From a virus: a stretch of 64,000 bases of DNA. Made by a program: the position numbers and the translations under genes. Shown in pieces: positions 16,537-23,916 of the stretch (positions are counted from its first letter, which is position 1; the number at the start of each line of letters is the position of its first letter). Below the pieces are notes generated by a model, which saw nothing but the letters and a program-made list of their open reading frames with translations, had not been told where the DNA came from and searched no databases. The stretch is taken from IMG/VR virus record IMGVR_UViG_3300021964_007369, positions 27,801 to 91,800 of that record, one strand, 5' to 3'.

Positions 16537-17920
16537 AATAATCCTTTAATGACGGGAACACATCTACAAAATTTGTATTTCTACGTTTGTCATGTTGTTG
16601 AAAGAATAACTTAAAATTCTTTTTTGCTGTTTCTCTGTCAAAGCCTGTATCAGCCTTAATCCAGTTTATTAGTCTTTTAACTTTGTTTATTTCAAAATCA
16701 CTAAATCCTTGGAATTCATTTTTATCACCGTCCTTATTATATTCCATATATTCTACACATTGTTCTAACTGTATAACACGTTCGGGCATTAGCTTAGGAT
16801 TCATATAATCAGGATTTGTTAATTGTGGAATATCAAACCATATCATTTGTCTTTGTTTGCTGTACTGTGTTCGTAACTTGTGTATTTGTTGCATATAATT
16901 AAATATCCCATTATAGCTAAGTGTATTGAATGTTATGATAAATGTTAAACTGTGTTTATCACATTGCTCTAAATATTGTACAACATTTTTATAAAATACA
17001 TCAAAGTCTAAACCGTTACGAATATATTCCGCTTGTTTGCCCCAACTGTCTAAACTTGCAAACAACATAAAATGATCTAGGTTAGGTGTAAGTGTTTGCA
17101 TACTATTAATAAACTTTTGCCATTGTCCTTTAGGAGGGCAACAGTTACTTGTAATACTCATATGCAAATCTTCTTTAGGATTTTCTTTTACATAATCAAA
17201 CATTTTAAAAGTATTTTTATCCATCAACGGTTCGCCACCGGTCATTCTAAATGTTTGAAGTGTAGGATAAATTTCTGGTAACCATTTCCAAAATGCATTT
17301 AAGTACATGTTGTCAGGACTGTTATCTACCTTTTCCATATACTGCATATCATTATGCTTGCGATTATGTAAATTGTACGGTCCTTCTTTTTTAATTTCTT
17401 TCATCCATTCTGTACTCAATATAGGAGAACAATATGAACACTTAAAATTACATGCTTGGTTAAAATTAACTTCTACATATCTTGGGCGGGCGTTGCCATC
17501 CATACCTAATTGCTTTGCTTCTTCTATAAGACCTGGTTCGTATACATCTTTACTTCTATATGCTCTATCACTTAGTTGTGAACCACTGTCTTCAGTTTGC
17601 CAACAGAATTCACACTCAGGTGGGCGTATTCCGTTAAGCATCATACCACGCTGTTCTTTTTTATGCTTGGTATTATGTAAGGCGCTGTTATCATCTTCGA
17701 GCTCTGTTTTTGGAATGAGATGACTTTTGGGATGATAACAGCTATGTGTCTTTCCGGTCGGTATATGTATGCTTACATTAAACCATTTGGCTAGACAAAA
17801 ACTTGGGCTAACTTCATTAAGTTTTTCTAACACGACTTCAGCATCGTGCATATATCGACTTTCAAACTTGCCGTCGATTTTTCTTAATTCATTACCTTTT
17901 ATGTTTCTATTATATTTCAT
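16529..17920 (-). CDS. Radical SAM protein with variant (class B) N-terminal twitch module
   Basis: 463 residues. FCLAKWFNVSIHIPTGKTHSC contains C42 and C61, followed by YHPKSH; then C103xxC106, the radical SAM motif CNFKCSYC (C157, C161, C164), and TGGEP at 227-231. Paralogue of the gene at 15181-16536. The ATG overlaps the upstream glycosyltransferase-like stop by 4 bases (ATGA); an internal ATG at codon 24 is possible but the coupled start is preferred. The end, DYYE-stop, forms the TATGAGTAG junction. The first 40 residues carry no cysteine and vary from the paralogue. Substrate unknown; the position directly after a glycosyltransferase-like gene hints at action on a glycosylated or sugar-like substrate. 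Confidence 0.9.
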   Translation of the reverse strand: MKYNRNIKGNELRKIDGKFESRYMHDAEVVLEKLNEVSPSFCLAKWFNVSIHIPTGKTHSCYHPKSHLIPKTELEDDNSALHNTKHKKEQRGMMLNGIRPPECEFCWQTEDSGSQLSDRAYRSKDVYEPGLIEEAKQLGMDGNARPRYVEVNFNQACNFKCSYCSPILSTEWMKEIKKEGPYNLHNRKHNDMQYMEKVDNSPDNMYLNAFWKWLPEIYPTLQTFRMTGGEPLMDKNTFKMFDYVKENPKEDLHMSITSNCCPPKGQWQKFINSMQTLTPNLDHFMLFASLDSWGKQAEYIRNGLDFDVFYKNVVQYLEQCDKHSLTFIITFNTLSYNGIFNYMQQIHKLRTQYSKQRQMIWFDIPQLTNPDYMNPKLMPERVIQLEQCVEYMEYNKDGDKNEFQGFSDFEINKVKRLINWIKADTGFDRETAKKNFKLFFQQHDKRRNTNFVDVFPSLKDYYE

Positions 17921-18840
17921 TCAATATCTATAAACTGCTGATTACTATTTCTACTAGGATTTTGATATACTGTTTTAAAGAAAGCACTTTGTTCTGGATC
18001 TAAAGGATCAGTTGCAATAGGAATATCTAATTCATGTTTAAGTGTTTCTCCTAGTCCCATAATTTCGTATGGCAACTTATCTTCAGTAATTCCACTATAA
18101 TTCTTTTTCCATATATCATTTAGGTATTCAAAGTCACGTACATTTACATAGTCCCAATCAGTACACATAGTTTTATACAATCCTTCTCTTGCTCCATAGA
18201 TTGCCCAATTACCATTTTCTACATCTGCACCTACCATTAACCAAATCCAAAGTCTATGCAAATTTTTCCAATGACCGTTTAAGAATTCTTGCTTGGTAGA
18301 TTTTACACCTCTGTCAAGTGCCATCTTAACTCCTTCACGGAATCCAGCACGCCAGGCTTGTTGTGGAGTATAATTATTCCACACATCAGAATAGCAACTA
18401 TTTTGTTGTATATACTTTAAGTCCCAACAAAAGTCTACCTGTGCATGTGGATTATCCGGATCAGCATTCTCGTGTGTTTTCATATTAAGTACAAACTCTT
18501 TAGGCCAACATTTAAGTCCACCGTTGCCGTATAACAATCCGTTAATTACATTCTTGCCACACCAACTAATAACACAATTTTCTAAATCTGTATGTTCATC
18601 AAAGTCTATTTCTTGCTCTAAGAACTTTGGGTGTACTGTGTTATCGCCATCAACTGTAATAAATCTGCTTGTTTCACTTAGGTTAGCACAGGCTTTGTGT
18701 GCGGCGTCTGAGCCTTCTACACCGTGTACACGTTTTGCCCATGGTACTTTAGTAAGTAAATCTGCATAATTTTTTTCAGCATTAGGTTCATCATAACTTA
18801 AATAGATGATATCACAGTCAATAACTTTAAATTTGTTCAT
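17917..18840 (-). CDS. Glycosyltransferase-like protein with VDGD motif
   Basis: 307 residues. IIYLSYDEPNAEKNY at the N-terminus, AHKACANLSETSRFITVDGDNTVHP with DGD at 64-66, and GNGGLKCWP further on give a GT-A-like layout: a DxD that would bind a metal and a nucleotide sugar. It is a paralogue of the protein at 13452-14471 but lacks that protein's extra N-terminal domain; an FREGVKMALDRG segment aligns with its FRECCKLASKV segment. The C-terminus is longer and hydrophilic. Start and stop overlap neighbours by 4 bases each. Known of such phage proteins: found with sugar-modifying genes. Donor, acceptor and even the sugar nature of the substrate are unproven. Confidence 0.6.
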   Translation of the reverse strand: MNKFKVIDCDIIYLSYDEPNAEKNYADLLTKVPWAKRVHGVEGSDAAHKACANLSETSRFITVDGDNTVHPKFLEQEIDFDEHTDLENCVISWCGKNVINGLLYGNGGLKCWPKEFVLNMKTHENADPDNPHAQVDFCWDLKYIQQNSCYSDVWNNYTPQQAWRAGFREGVKMALDRGVKSTKQEFLNGHWKNLHRLWIWLMVGADVENGNWAIYGAREGLYKTMCTDWDYVNVRDFEYLNDIWKKNYSGITEDKLPYEIMGLGETLKHELDIPIATDPLDPEQSAFFKTVYQNPSRNSNQQFIDIE

Positions 18841-19361
18841 GTTAGGTCCTTGTAATTATATTTTGCAAATTGGCGTTTTGTATAGATACTAAAGTTCTTA
18901 CTACTATCGAATAAGCAAGAATTATCTTTTCGTAAATCAACTCTAAATAAATGATATAATATGTGAGGATTATCTTTAGCTGTAATGCTAAAACTTGTTT
19001 CACTGTCTAGGCTTGTTGTATCTAATATTTTTTTAATTCTGTCATTTATATTAATTTTAAGTTTATCACCGTCATAGGTTATTTCAATATCTGCATCATC
19101 TATTCCGGATTCAATTTTTGTATATCCTTGATATGTTTGTAGTATTTCTGCTTCATGCTTTAGTTCAAACTTTGAGTCTATCGTATTAAACACAACTCTA
19201 TAATCTGCTTTATTATCTTTGAAGTTTAAAATTCTTTCAACAGATGAAAAATCAACTTCAATATTATCATATCCTTCTGCTTTACTTGGTCCTACAGAAT
19301 AAATTTTTCCAGTTGCAATTTCAAAATTCACAATCATTTGTGGAGTACAATCTATATTCAT
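18837..19361 (-). CDS. Unknown protein, beta-rich
   Basis: 174 residues, not recognised. It is predicted by eye to be mostly beta strands (alternating hydrophobic and polar residues, e.g. DADIEITYDGDKLKININD) with no cysteine cluster, catalytic motif, signal peptide or membrane segment; single cysteines lie near both ends. It overlaps the upstream GT8-like gene and the downstream glycosyltransferase-like gene by 4 bases each, so it is co-translated with two sugar-related enzymes. It may be a binding or structural partner of those enzymes or of a virion protein. I do not assign a function. Confidence 0.55.
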   Translation of the reverse strand: MNIDCTPQMIVNFEIATGKIYSVGPSKAEGYDNIEVDFSSVERILNFKDNKADYRVVFNTIDSKFELKHEAEILQTYQGYTKIESGIDDADIEITYDGDKLKININDRIKKILDTTSLDSETSFSITAKDNPHILYHLFRVDLRKDNSCLFDSSKNFSIYTKRQFAKYNYKDLT

Positions 19362-20176
19362 AACACTTTACTTTCGTATTTTTTAATTAAACTTTCTGTA
19401 ACAAAATGATTTTCTGTATAATGAAATATACCTTCTTGAATAAAATTACCAATTATAAGTTTTACATCATCTGTAATTGTATAAGATACTCTGTCCTGCC
19501 AAGTAGAAGATTCGTTGCGCCAATCCTGGGCTCTTGATTTCATATGTGTAAATGTAGGCAAATTAATTTTAGGATTAGTAACTTGTTCTTCGATGTCCAT
19601 TGCTTTGATAGCAATGCTTGCAGTTACATCCATACTTGCATTTTTAGGATATTTTTTAGGAACATATTTTCCATAAAATAATTCTCTGTTGTTAATGATT
19701 AATTCTAAAAATTTATAAAATTCTAATGCTAAATTAGATTTTTTAAAATAATGATATCCAAAGTAAACGTTAGGTAAGTTGTTTACAGTAAATGCTTCTC
19801 TATAATAATCACTAGTTACTATATTATTTCTATATGTATGTACTTTGTTTGTAAAGAACAGTTCATAATTTTCAAGTAATTTCCAATAATGGCTTACATC
19901 TGTAAGAAATAACATATCGCTATCTAATATAACAGTTTCTTCATACGGTGATATATGATATAGTTTCCATCTATGTTCTACAGCATAACGTTGCTCTTCG
20001 ATCCAAGGTATATCTATAATATTATCAAATAGGCTTTTGTATTTTTCTGGCACTGGCGTGTCTGTTGCAATACTTACGCTATCAATTTGTTGTGTGTGCT
20101 TTATACTCATTGCACATAGACACGCTTGTATTACATATTCAGGTCCTGTAGCAAGTATTAGATATCCTTTACTCAT
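19358..20176 (-). CDS. GT8-like glycosyltransferase
   Basis: 272 residues. YLILATGPEYVIQACLCAMSIK at the N-terminus and ISPYEETVILDSDMLFL with DSD at 85-87 match the nucleotide-sugar binding half of GT8-type (glycogenin/LgtC-like) GT-A enzymes. The next gene upstream (20169-21029) shares these blocks, so the pair arose by duplication. A later segment THMKSRAQDW may supply the His often found near the end of GT-A folds. The ATG overlaps the upstream stop by 8 bases via TATGAGTAA. Expected role: transfer of a sugar from a nucleotide donor in the cytoplasm of the infected cell; acceptor unknown. Confidence 0.7.
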   Translation of the reverse strand: MSKGYLILATGPEYVIQACLCAMSIKHTQQIDSVSIATDTPVPEKYKSLFDNIIDIPWIEEQRYAVEHRWKLYHISPYEETVILDSDMLFLTDVSHYWKLLENYELFFTNKVHTYRNNIVTSDYYREAFTVNNLPNVYFGYHYFKKSNLALEFYKFLELIINNRELFYGKYVPKKYPKNASMDVTASIAIKAMDIEEQVTNPKINLPTFTHMKSRAQDWRNESSTWQDRVSYTITDDVKLIIGNFIQEGIFHYTENHFVTESLIKKYESKVL

Positions 20177-21029
20177 ATATCATTTCCTCACGTATACGAT
20201 CGTTAAGACTAAATTTATTCATTACATGCATATCAAGTCCTTTTGTTGAAATTGCATTGTAATGACCAGTTGCTCCTTGTTGTTCAACTAAAAATGTATT
20301 TTCGCCTGCTTCCATTTCTATAAAAATGTCTCTATCTAATGTATAATATAATTTTCCTGGAAATTCTTTAGCATATCTTCCTGTTGTACCGTTTAGAATA
20401 TGTAATGCTATACTAAATGCATGATCATTTCTAAATGTTGTTGTACCAACATCATAGATTAAACTGTAATGTTCCCAATTACGTACTACATGTCTTAGTG
20501 TATCAAAAAATAACGAAGCATATTTTCCTTTGCGAAAGAAAAAACAAGTAGCCCAGTAAAAATCTATCCCAGTATCATTAATGTAGTCAAACTCATAGTC
20601 ATGTCTCCAACCTGATATATCAGTAGCGTCTTTATAAATTAGTAAATCATTTTTATCCTGAAATGCTTTTAGTAATTTTTTACTGTTAATCACATAATCT
20701 GTATCAATAACAATAGTTTCATCGTACGGCGACAGGTCATATGCCATATGCCTGTGCGAATTTCTAAATTGTAATACCTTGTAAGACGTTGACCCGTCAT
20801 AGTATCGTTTATAATTTAAAGGTAGTATACGTCGATTTTCTAAATCTATAATTTTATCAAATAGATTTCTATACTTTTTATATTTGCTGTTGAAATGAGC
20901 TCTATCAGTGGTTACTAACGTTACAGGTATGTTTAAAAATTGTTTGGCTCTTTTAGCAACAAAACACGCTTGAAGTACATAGTCAACATTATCATTATTT
21001 ACAGCAAATAGTAATATGCCTCTACTCAT
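20169..21029 (-). CDS. GT-A-type glycosyltransferase-like protein
   Basis: 286 residues. ILLFAVNNDNVDYVLQACFVAKRAK and LSPYDETIVIDTDYVINS with DTD at 109-111 give the same nucleotide-binding layout as the gene at 19358-20176. FYWATCFFFRKGKYASLFFDTL further on resembles the acceptor-side region of GT8-like proteins, and an HYNA segment near the C-terminus may provide a metal-binding His. It overlaps the 115-residue first gene of the operon by 8 bases (TATGAGTAG). The assignment rests on motifs and on the paralogue; donor and acceptor are unknown. Confidence 0.68.
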   Translation of the reverse strand: MSRGILLFAVNNDNVDYVLQACFVAKRAKQFLNIPVTLVTTDRAHFNSKYKKYRNLFDKIIDLENRRILPLNYKRYYDGSTSYKVLQFRNSHRHMAYDLSPYDETIVIDTDYVINSKKLLKAFQDKNDLLIYKDATDISGWRHDYEFDYINDTGIDFYWATCFFFRKGKYASLFFDTLRHVVRNWEHYSLIYDVGTTTFRNDHAFSIALHILNGTTGRYAKEFPGKLYYTLDRDIFIEMEAGENTFLVEQQGATGHYNAISTKGLDMHVMNKFSLNDRIREEMIYE

Positions 21030-21369
21030 ATTTCAGCAACCCTAAAACTTTTCTATTTTTTATTAACTTATTATACTCTGTATGAAATCTATTTGAAGCA
21101 GTAAAATACACGTTCTTAATTTCTTCTAAGAAATCAGTAGGTGTCACTTCAACAGGTTGAGAATTGTCGTCAATAAGAATGAGAGAGTCTTGATTGCTGG
21201 TTGCCATATAACTAACAAAATTTATGAGTTCAGGATCTACTGTAAATTTAGAACCGTTGTGGTAATAAATTAGATCTTCTTGATACTTTTCGTTTAGTAT
21301 ACGCTTTTGATTGTTTAATGTTACATTAAAGTTAGAGAACTCTAATGCTTTTTCTAGTCTTTTGTCCAT
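21022..21369 (-). CDS. Small conserved-type phage protein of unknown function, first gene of the accessory operon
   Basis: 115 residues. ATG at 21369 with AAGGAATGAG as ribosome binding site; a sigma70-type promoter lies 24-52 bases upstream. The sequence is helical at both ends (RLEKALEFSNFNVTLNNQKRILNEKY and FHTEYNKLIKNRKVLGLL) with a short beta hairpin LILIDDNSQPVEV in the middle. No cysteines or catalytic motif. The middle reads like a ligand or partner binding strand followed by an acidic helix. Being first and best placed for expression it could be a scaffold or regulator for the operon, but that is inference. I do not recognise the family with confidence. Confidence 0.7.
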   Translation of the reverse strand: MDKRLEKALEFSNFNVTLNNQKRILNEKYQEDLIYYHNGSKFTVDPELINFVSYMATSNQDSLILIDDNSQPVEVTPTDFLEEIKNVYFTASNRFHTEYNKLIKNRKVLGLLKYE

Positions 21370-21392
21370 ATCTCATTCCTTATACTTGTTAC

Positions 21393-21421
21393 AGTATACG
21401 ATATTTAAGACTAAATGTCAA
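21393..21421 (-). promoter_or_regulatory. Sigma70-type promoter of the accessory operon
   Basis: On the minus strand TTGACA (21421-21416), a 17-base spacer, then TATACT (21398-21393). Perfect -35 and near-consensus -10, with the first ATG about 24 bases downstream of the -10. The gp55 and gp47 promoters have the same TTGACA and 17-base spacing. This indicates reading by host RNA polymerase with its housekeeping sigma factor early in infection, before gp55 acts. Confidence 0.8.
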
Positions 21422-21439
21422 GTAAAATATTAGATCTGA

Positions 21440-22366
21440 CTATGATAAATTGCGTGAAGTAGCAAATACTGGCTTATTAACATCAACACTATTAATATTA
21501 GATGGTCTGTTAACCTGTACAGTACTAGTTGTTCTTGGGGTTACTGCTTCGTCAAAGTTTGGATTAGGACCTTTGTCGTCATTGAAGAAGATTCTAAATC
21601 TTATTACAGCACCGTCATTTGTATCTTCTTTACCTTGAATTGTAAAGTCATTTTCGCTATATGAACTAGCAGTTTTTGTAAAAATGGTTTGATATGATGT
21701 TGTTAAATCAGCATGTCCTATTAAAGTACCTTCTGAACCGTTAGTAGTCTGTGTATAACTCATACGTATTGTACCTGCGGCATTTAACAAGTTGCGCCAA
21801 TCATTATTAATAGATCCGCCACCTGATGCTAGACTTGCACTAAACAAAATTTCTCCGCCTGCATTAAAAAATGCACGTCTATGATCTGTTGCTGTGATAT
21901 TAGTTGTAGTACCGTCGCCGTTTGTTACGTTATATGCTTGAAATGTTACAGTAACTTCATGATAAATTGTTCCATTCCAGTCTGTGTCAGTAAAACTTTC
22001 AACTCCTGCTTCAACACTTGCTTGACCTGCGGCAATATTTAATCTATCATTAACAATATCTAATGATAAACCTTCGTATTGTACAAGACCTTTTTTGTTA
22101 GTAGCGTTACTATCTTCAACTGTGTTTCCAACTGCAATAGTTGCAATTTCTGCAGGAATACTTCCAGATTGGTGTATTCTACATTTTCTCATATCAGTAT
22201 ATAACTCTGACATATGAGATGCTTCAATTGTTGTATTTGCAGATACTTGACTACTAGTTACCGATTGTCCATAACCTTCATTACCAGCACCTTTTCCTAA
22301 AATTGTTGCAATTCTTGCTTGTACTGCATTGTACCTTGCCGCTGTAATTGTATCGCCTACTGCCAT
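21440..22366 (-). CDS. Virion-associated or adhesin-like protein
   Basis: 308 residues. Starts MAVGDTITAARYN with AAGGA upstream; a TATAAATA motif lies 42-49 bases upstream. Contains a short helical N-terminus, a central region naming a 15-20-residue heptad-like stretch (KCRIHQSGSIPAEIA), and a beta-rich C-terminal half (ISYHEVTVTFQAYNV-type strands, NDWRNLLNAAGTIRMSY, VIRFRIFFNDD) rich in Thr and Asn. This composition and its place after the tail fibre genes suggest a tail or fibre component. Proteins of this kind recur in T4-like marine phages without assigned function. No enzyme motif is visible. It is the last gene of the late virion block before the accessory operon. Confidence 0.6.
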   Translation of the reverse strand: MAVGDTITAARYNAVQARIATILGKGAGNEGYGQSVTSSQVSANTTIEASHMSELYTDMRKCRIHQSGSIPAEIATIAVGNTVEDSNATNKKGLVQYEGLSLDIVNDRLNIAAGQASVEAGVESFTDTDWNGTIYHEVTVTFQAYNVTNGDGTTTNITATDHRRAFFNAGGEILFSASLASGGGSINNDWRNLLNAAGTIRMSYTQTTNGSEGTLIGHADLTTSYQTIFTKTASSYSENDFTIQGKEDTNDGAVIRFRIFFNDDKGPNPNFDEAVTPRTTSTVQVNRPSNINSVDVNKPVFATSRNLS

Positions 22367-22407
22367 TTCAAATCCTTATTCATTAACTACGTATATATTC
22401 GTAAGTA

Positions 22408-22415
22408 TATTTATA
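22408..22415 (-). promoter_or_regulatory. T4-type late promoter motif
   Basis: TATAAATA on the minus strand, an exact match to the T4 late promoter core recognised by gp55. It spans the stop codon of the gene at 22411-23883 and lies about 42 bases before the start of the gene ending at 21440. Confidence 0.6.
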
Positions 22416-23883
22416 CTTTTAAAACACATTCGATTAATTTTTCCGAGTCGTCATCATGTGATTCTAGTGCAATACCGACTAAACCTGTAGAAGCTATTGT
22501 AGTACATACTCCATCTGCCCATGCATACACAGGTTGACCTTTTGATACTGGTCCTTTAACTCTAACTGGCACACGACCTTTTAATGCTATTGCTTGTCCT
22601 TCAGCATCGCTGTTCATTAAGTATGCAGGATTATCACTAATTGTTCCTACGCACATATCTGAAGCTTTAGCTGGACGAACTTCTGCTTCGCCGCCAACTG
22701 CTACTGCTGTACCTACAGGTAATTCTTCATTTGTTGCATATATTTCTGCTAAGTCAGCATATCTTGCTGTAGTAGCTGTACCTTGAAATAGATTTGCATA
22801 TAAATCACCATCATTATCTCTAATTGCTACTGTGTTTGCTGTTGAAGATGTTGATCCTGAATAATCAGTTCCACTTAATCTAATTGTACTTGCGGCTGTT
22901 GCTAATCCGTTGAACGAATTTGCATAAACTGTTTGCCATTTAAATGACGAACTACCTAAATCATAACTTAATGTAGTTGCAGGATTAAATCCTGTTTCTG
23001 TAATTTTTGCAATTTGTGTTTCTACGTTACTTGAAGTAATTGCAAATCTTAATTCTGTACCAACTTGGTTAACAATTTTACCTTGATTGCCATCTTCAAT
23101 AGAAATAAGCAAATCATTTGATGTACCAATTGTTAATCCATCATCAATAAATCTAGCAATACTGTTAAAAGAAGCATCAGCACCTGGTTCTGATTGAATA
23201 AAGTTTGACGCCGCTATTCCACCAAGTTTAAGTGCGTTAGTTGCTGTTCCCCAAAATCTATGATCTGAGCTAGTAACACCGTTTGTGCTATCTGTAGTAT
23301 TTCTTAAAGTAAGACCTTTTCGTACAACATCAAAACCTGTAATTGCATTTAATGGATCCGAACTGTCAATTGTAAACTGTTCCGAACTAACTGTAAATAA
23401 TGTTTCGTCATTTACTACTGCTGTTACTATTGTTCTAAGTTGTGCTGTGGTATCACGAACTTCTTTAGTAACCATTTGGCTAACACTATCACCTGTTGAT
23501 TGTGGTCCAACTAAAACAAATCCGCCTGCTCCGGCGTTGGCATACAATTGATTGTTTGTAGTGTCCCACCAAAAATCACCTTCGGTTAAACCTACTGGCT
23601 GTGTGGTGCTAACTTCTGCTCCGCCTGTTGTACGGAATTTTGTACCATCGTAAAATTTAAGTTTACTAGATGTGCTATCGAACCAAATTTGTCCTGATAT
23701 AGCTCTAGTAGGTTGCTGTCCACTTGCAAAGTTTTCAAGCAATGCAACCATGTTTTCATTTTGTATTTCACCGTATCCAGCGTAGTTTTTACCAACTAGC
23801 TTAAGATCGGTAGTCTGATCAATAGTACCATCTTCAACCACTGTAAGTTGCGTACCGTTTGTCTTATTAATTATGTATGCCAT
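22411..23883 (-). CDS. Tail fibre-like protein with C-terminal TARYADLAE domain
   Basis: 490 residues. The first ~130 residues (NKTNGTQLTVVEDG, GRNY-like GKNYAGYGE, NENMVALLENFA, GQIWFDST, GDFWWDTT, VGPQ) are shared with the next two genes. The middle is beta-rich. The C-terminal ~120 residues begin TTARYADLAEIY and contain AVGGEAEVRPAKAS, NPAYLMNS, ALKGRVPVRVKGPVSKGQPVYAW, a domain seen at the end of many T4-like tail fibre proteins. Probably a distal or accessory fibre protein that helps trimerise or bind the host. ATG at 23883 with AGGAG upstream and a TAAATA-type motif 25 bases upstream. Confidence 0.7.
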   Translation of the reverse strand: MAYIINKTNGTQLTVVEDGTIDQTTDLKLVGKNYAGYGEIQNENMVALLENFASGQQPTRAISGQIWFDSTSSKLKFYDGTKFRTTGGAEVSTTQPVGLTEGDFWWDTTNNQLYANAGAGGFVLVGPQSTGDSVSQMVTKEVRDTTAQLRTIVTAVVNDETLFTVSSEQFTIDSSDPLNAITGFDVVRKGLTLRNTTDSTNGVTSSDHRFWGTATNALKLGGIAASNFIQSEPGADASFNSIARFIDDGLTIGTSNDLLISIEDGNQGKIVNQVGTELRFAITSSNVETQIAKITETGFNPATTLSYDLGSSSFKWQTVYANSFNGLATAASTIRLSGTDYSGSTSSTANTVAIRDNDGDLYANLFQGTATTARYADLAEIYATNEELPVGTAVAVGGEAEVRPAKASDMCVGTISDNPAYLMNSDAEGQAIALKGRVPVRVKGPVSKGQPVYAWADGVCTTIASTGLVGIALESHDDDSEKLIECVLKV

Positions 23884-23907
23884 CAGTTATTAACTCCTAA
23901 TCGTATG

Positions 23908-23915
23908 TATTTATC
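23908..23915 (-). promoter_or_regulatory. T4-type late promoter motif
   Basis: GATAAATA on the minus strand, 25 bases before the ATG at 23883 of the tail fibre gene ending at 22411. One mismatch to TATAAATA. Confidence 0.55.
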
Positions 23916-23916
23916 G

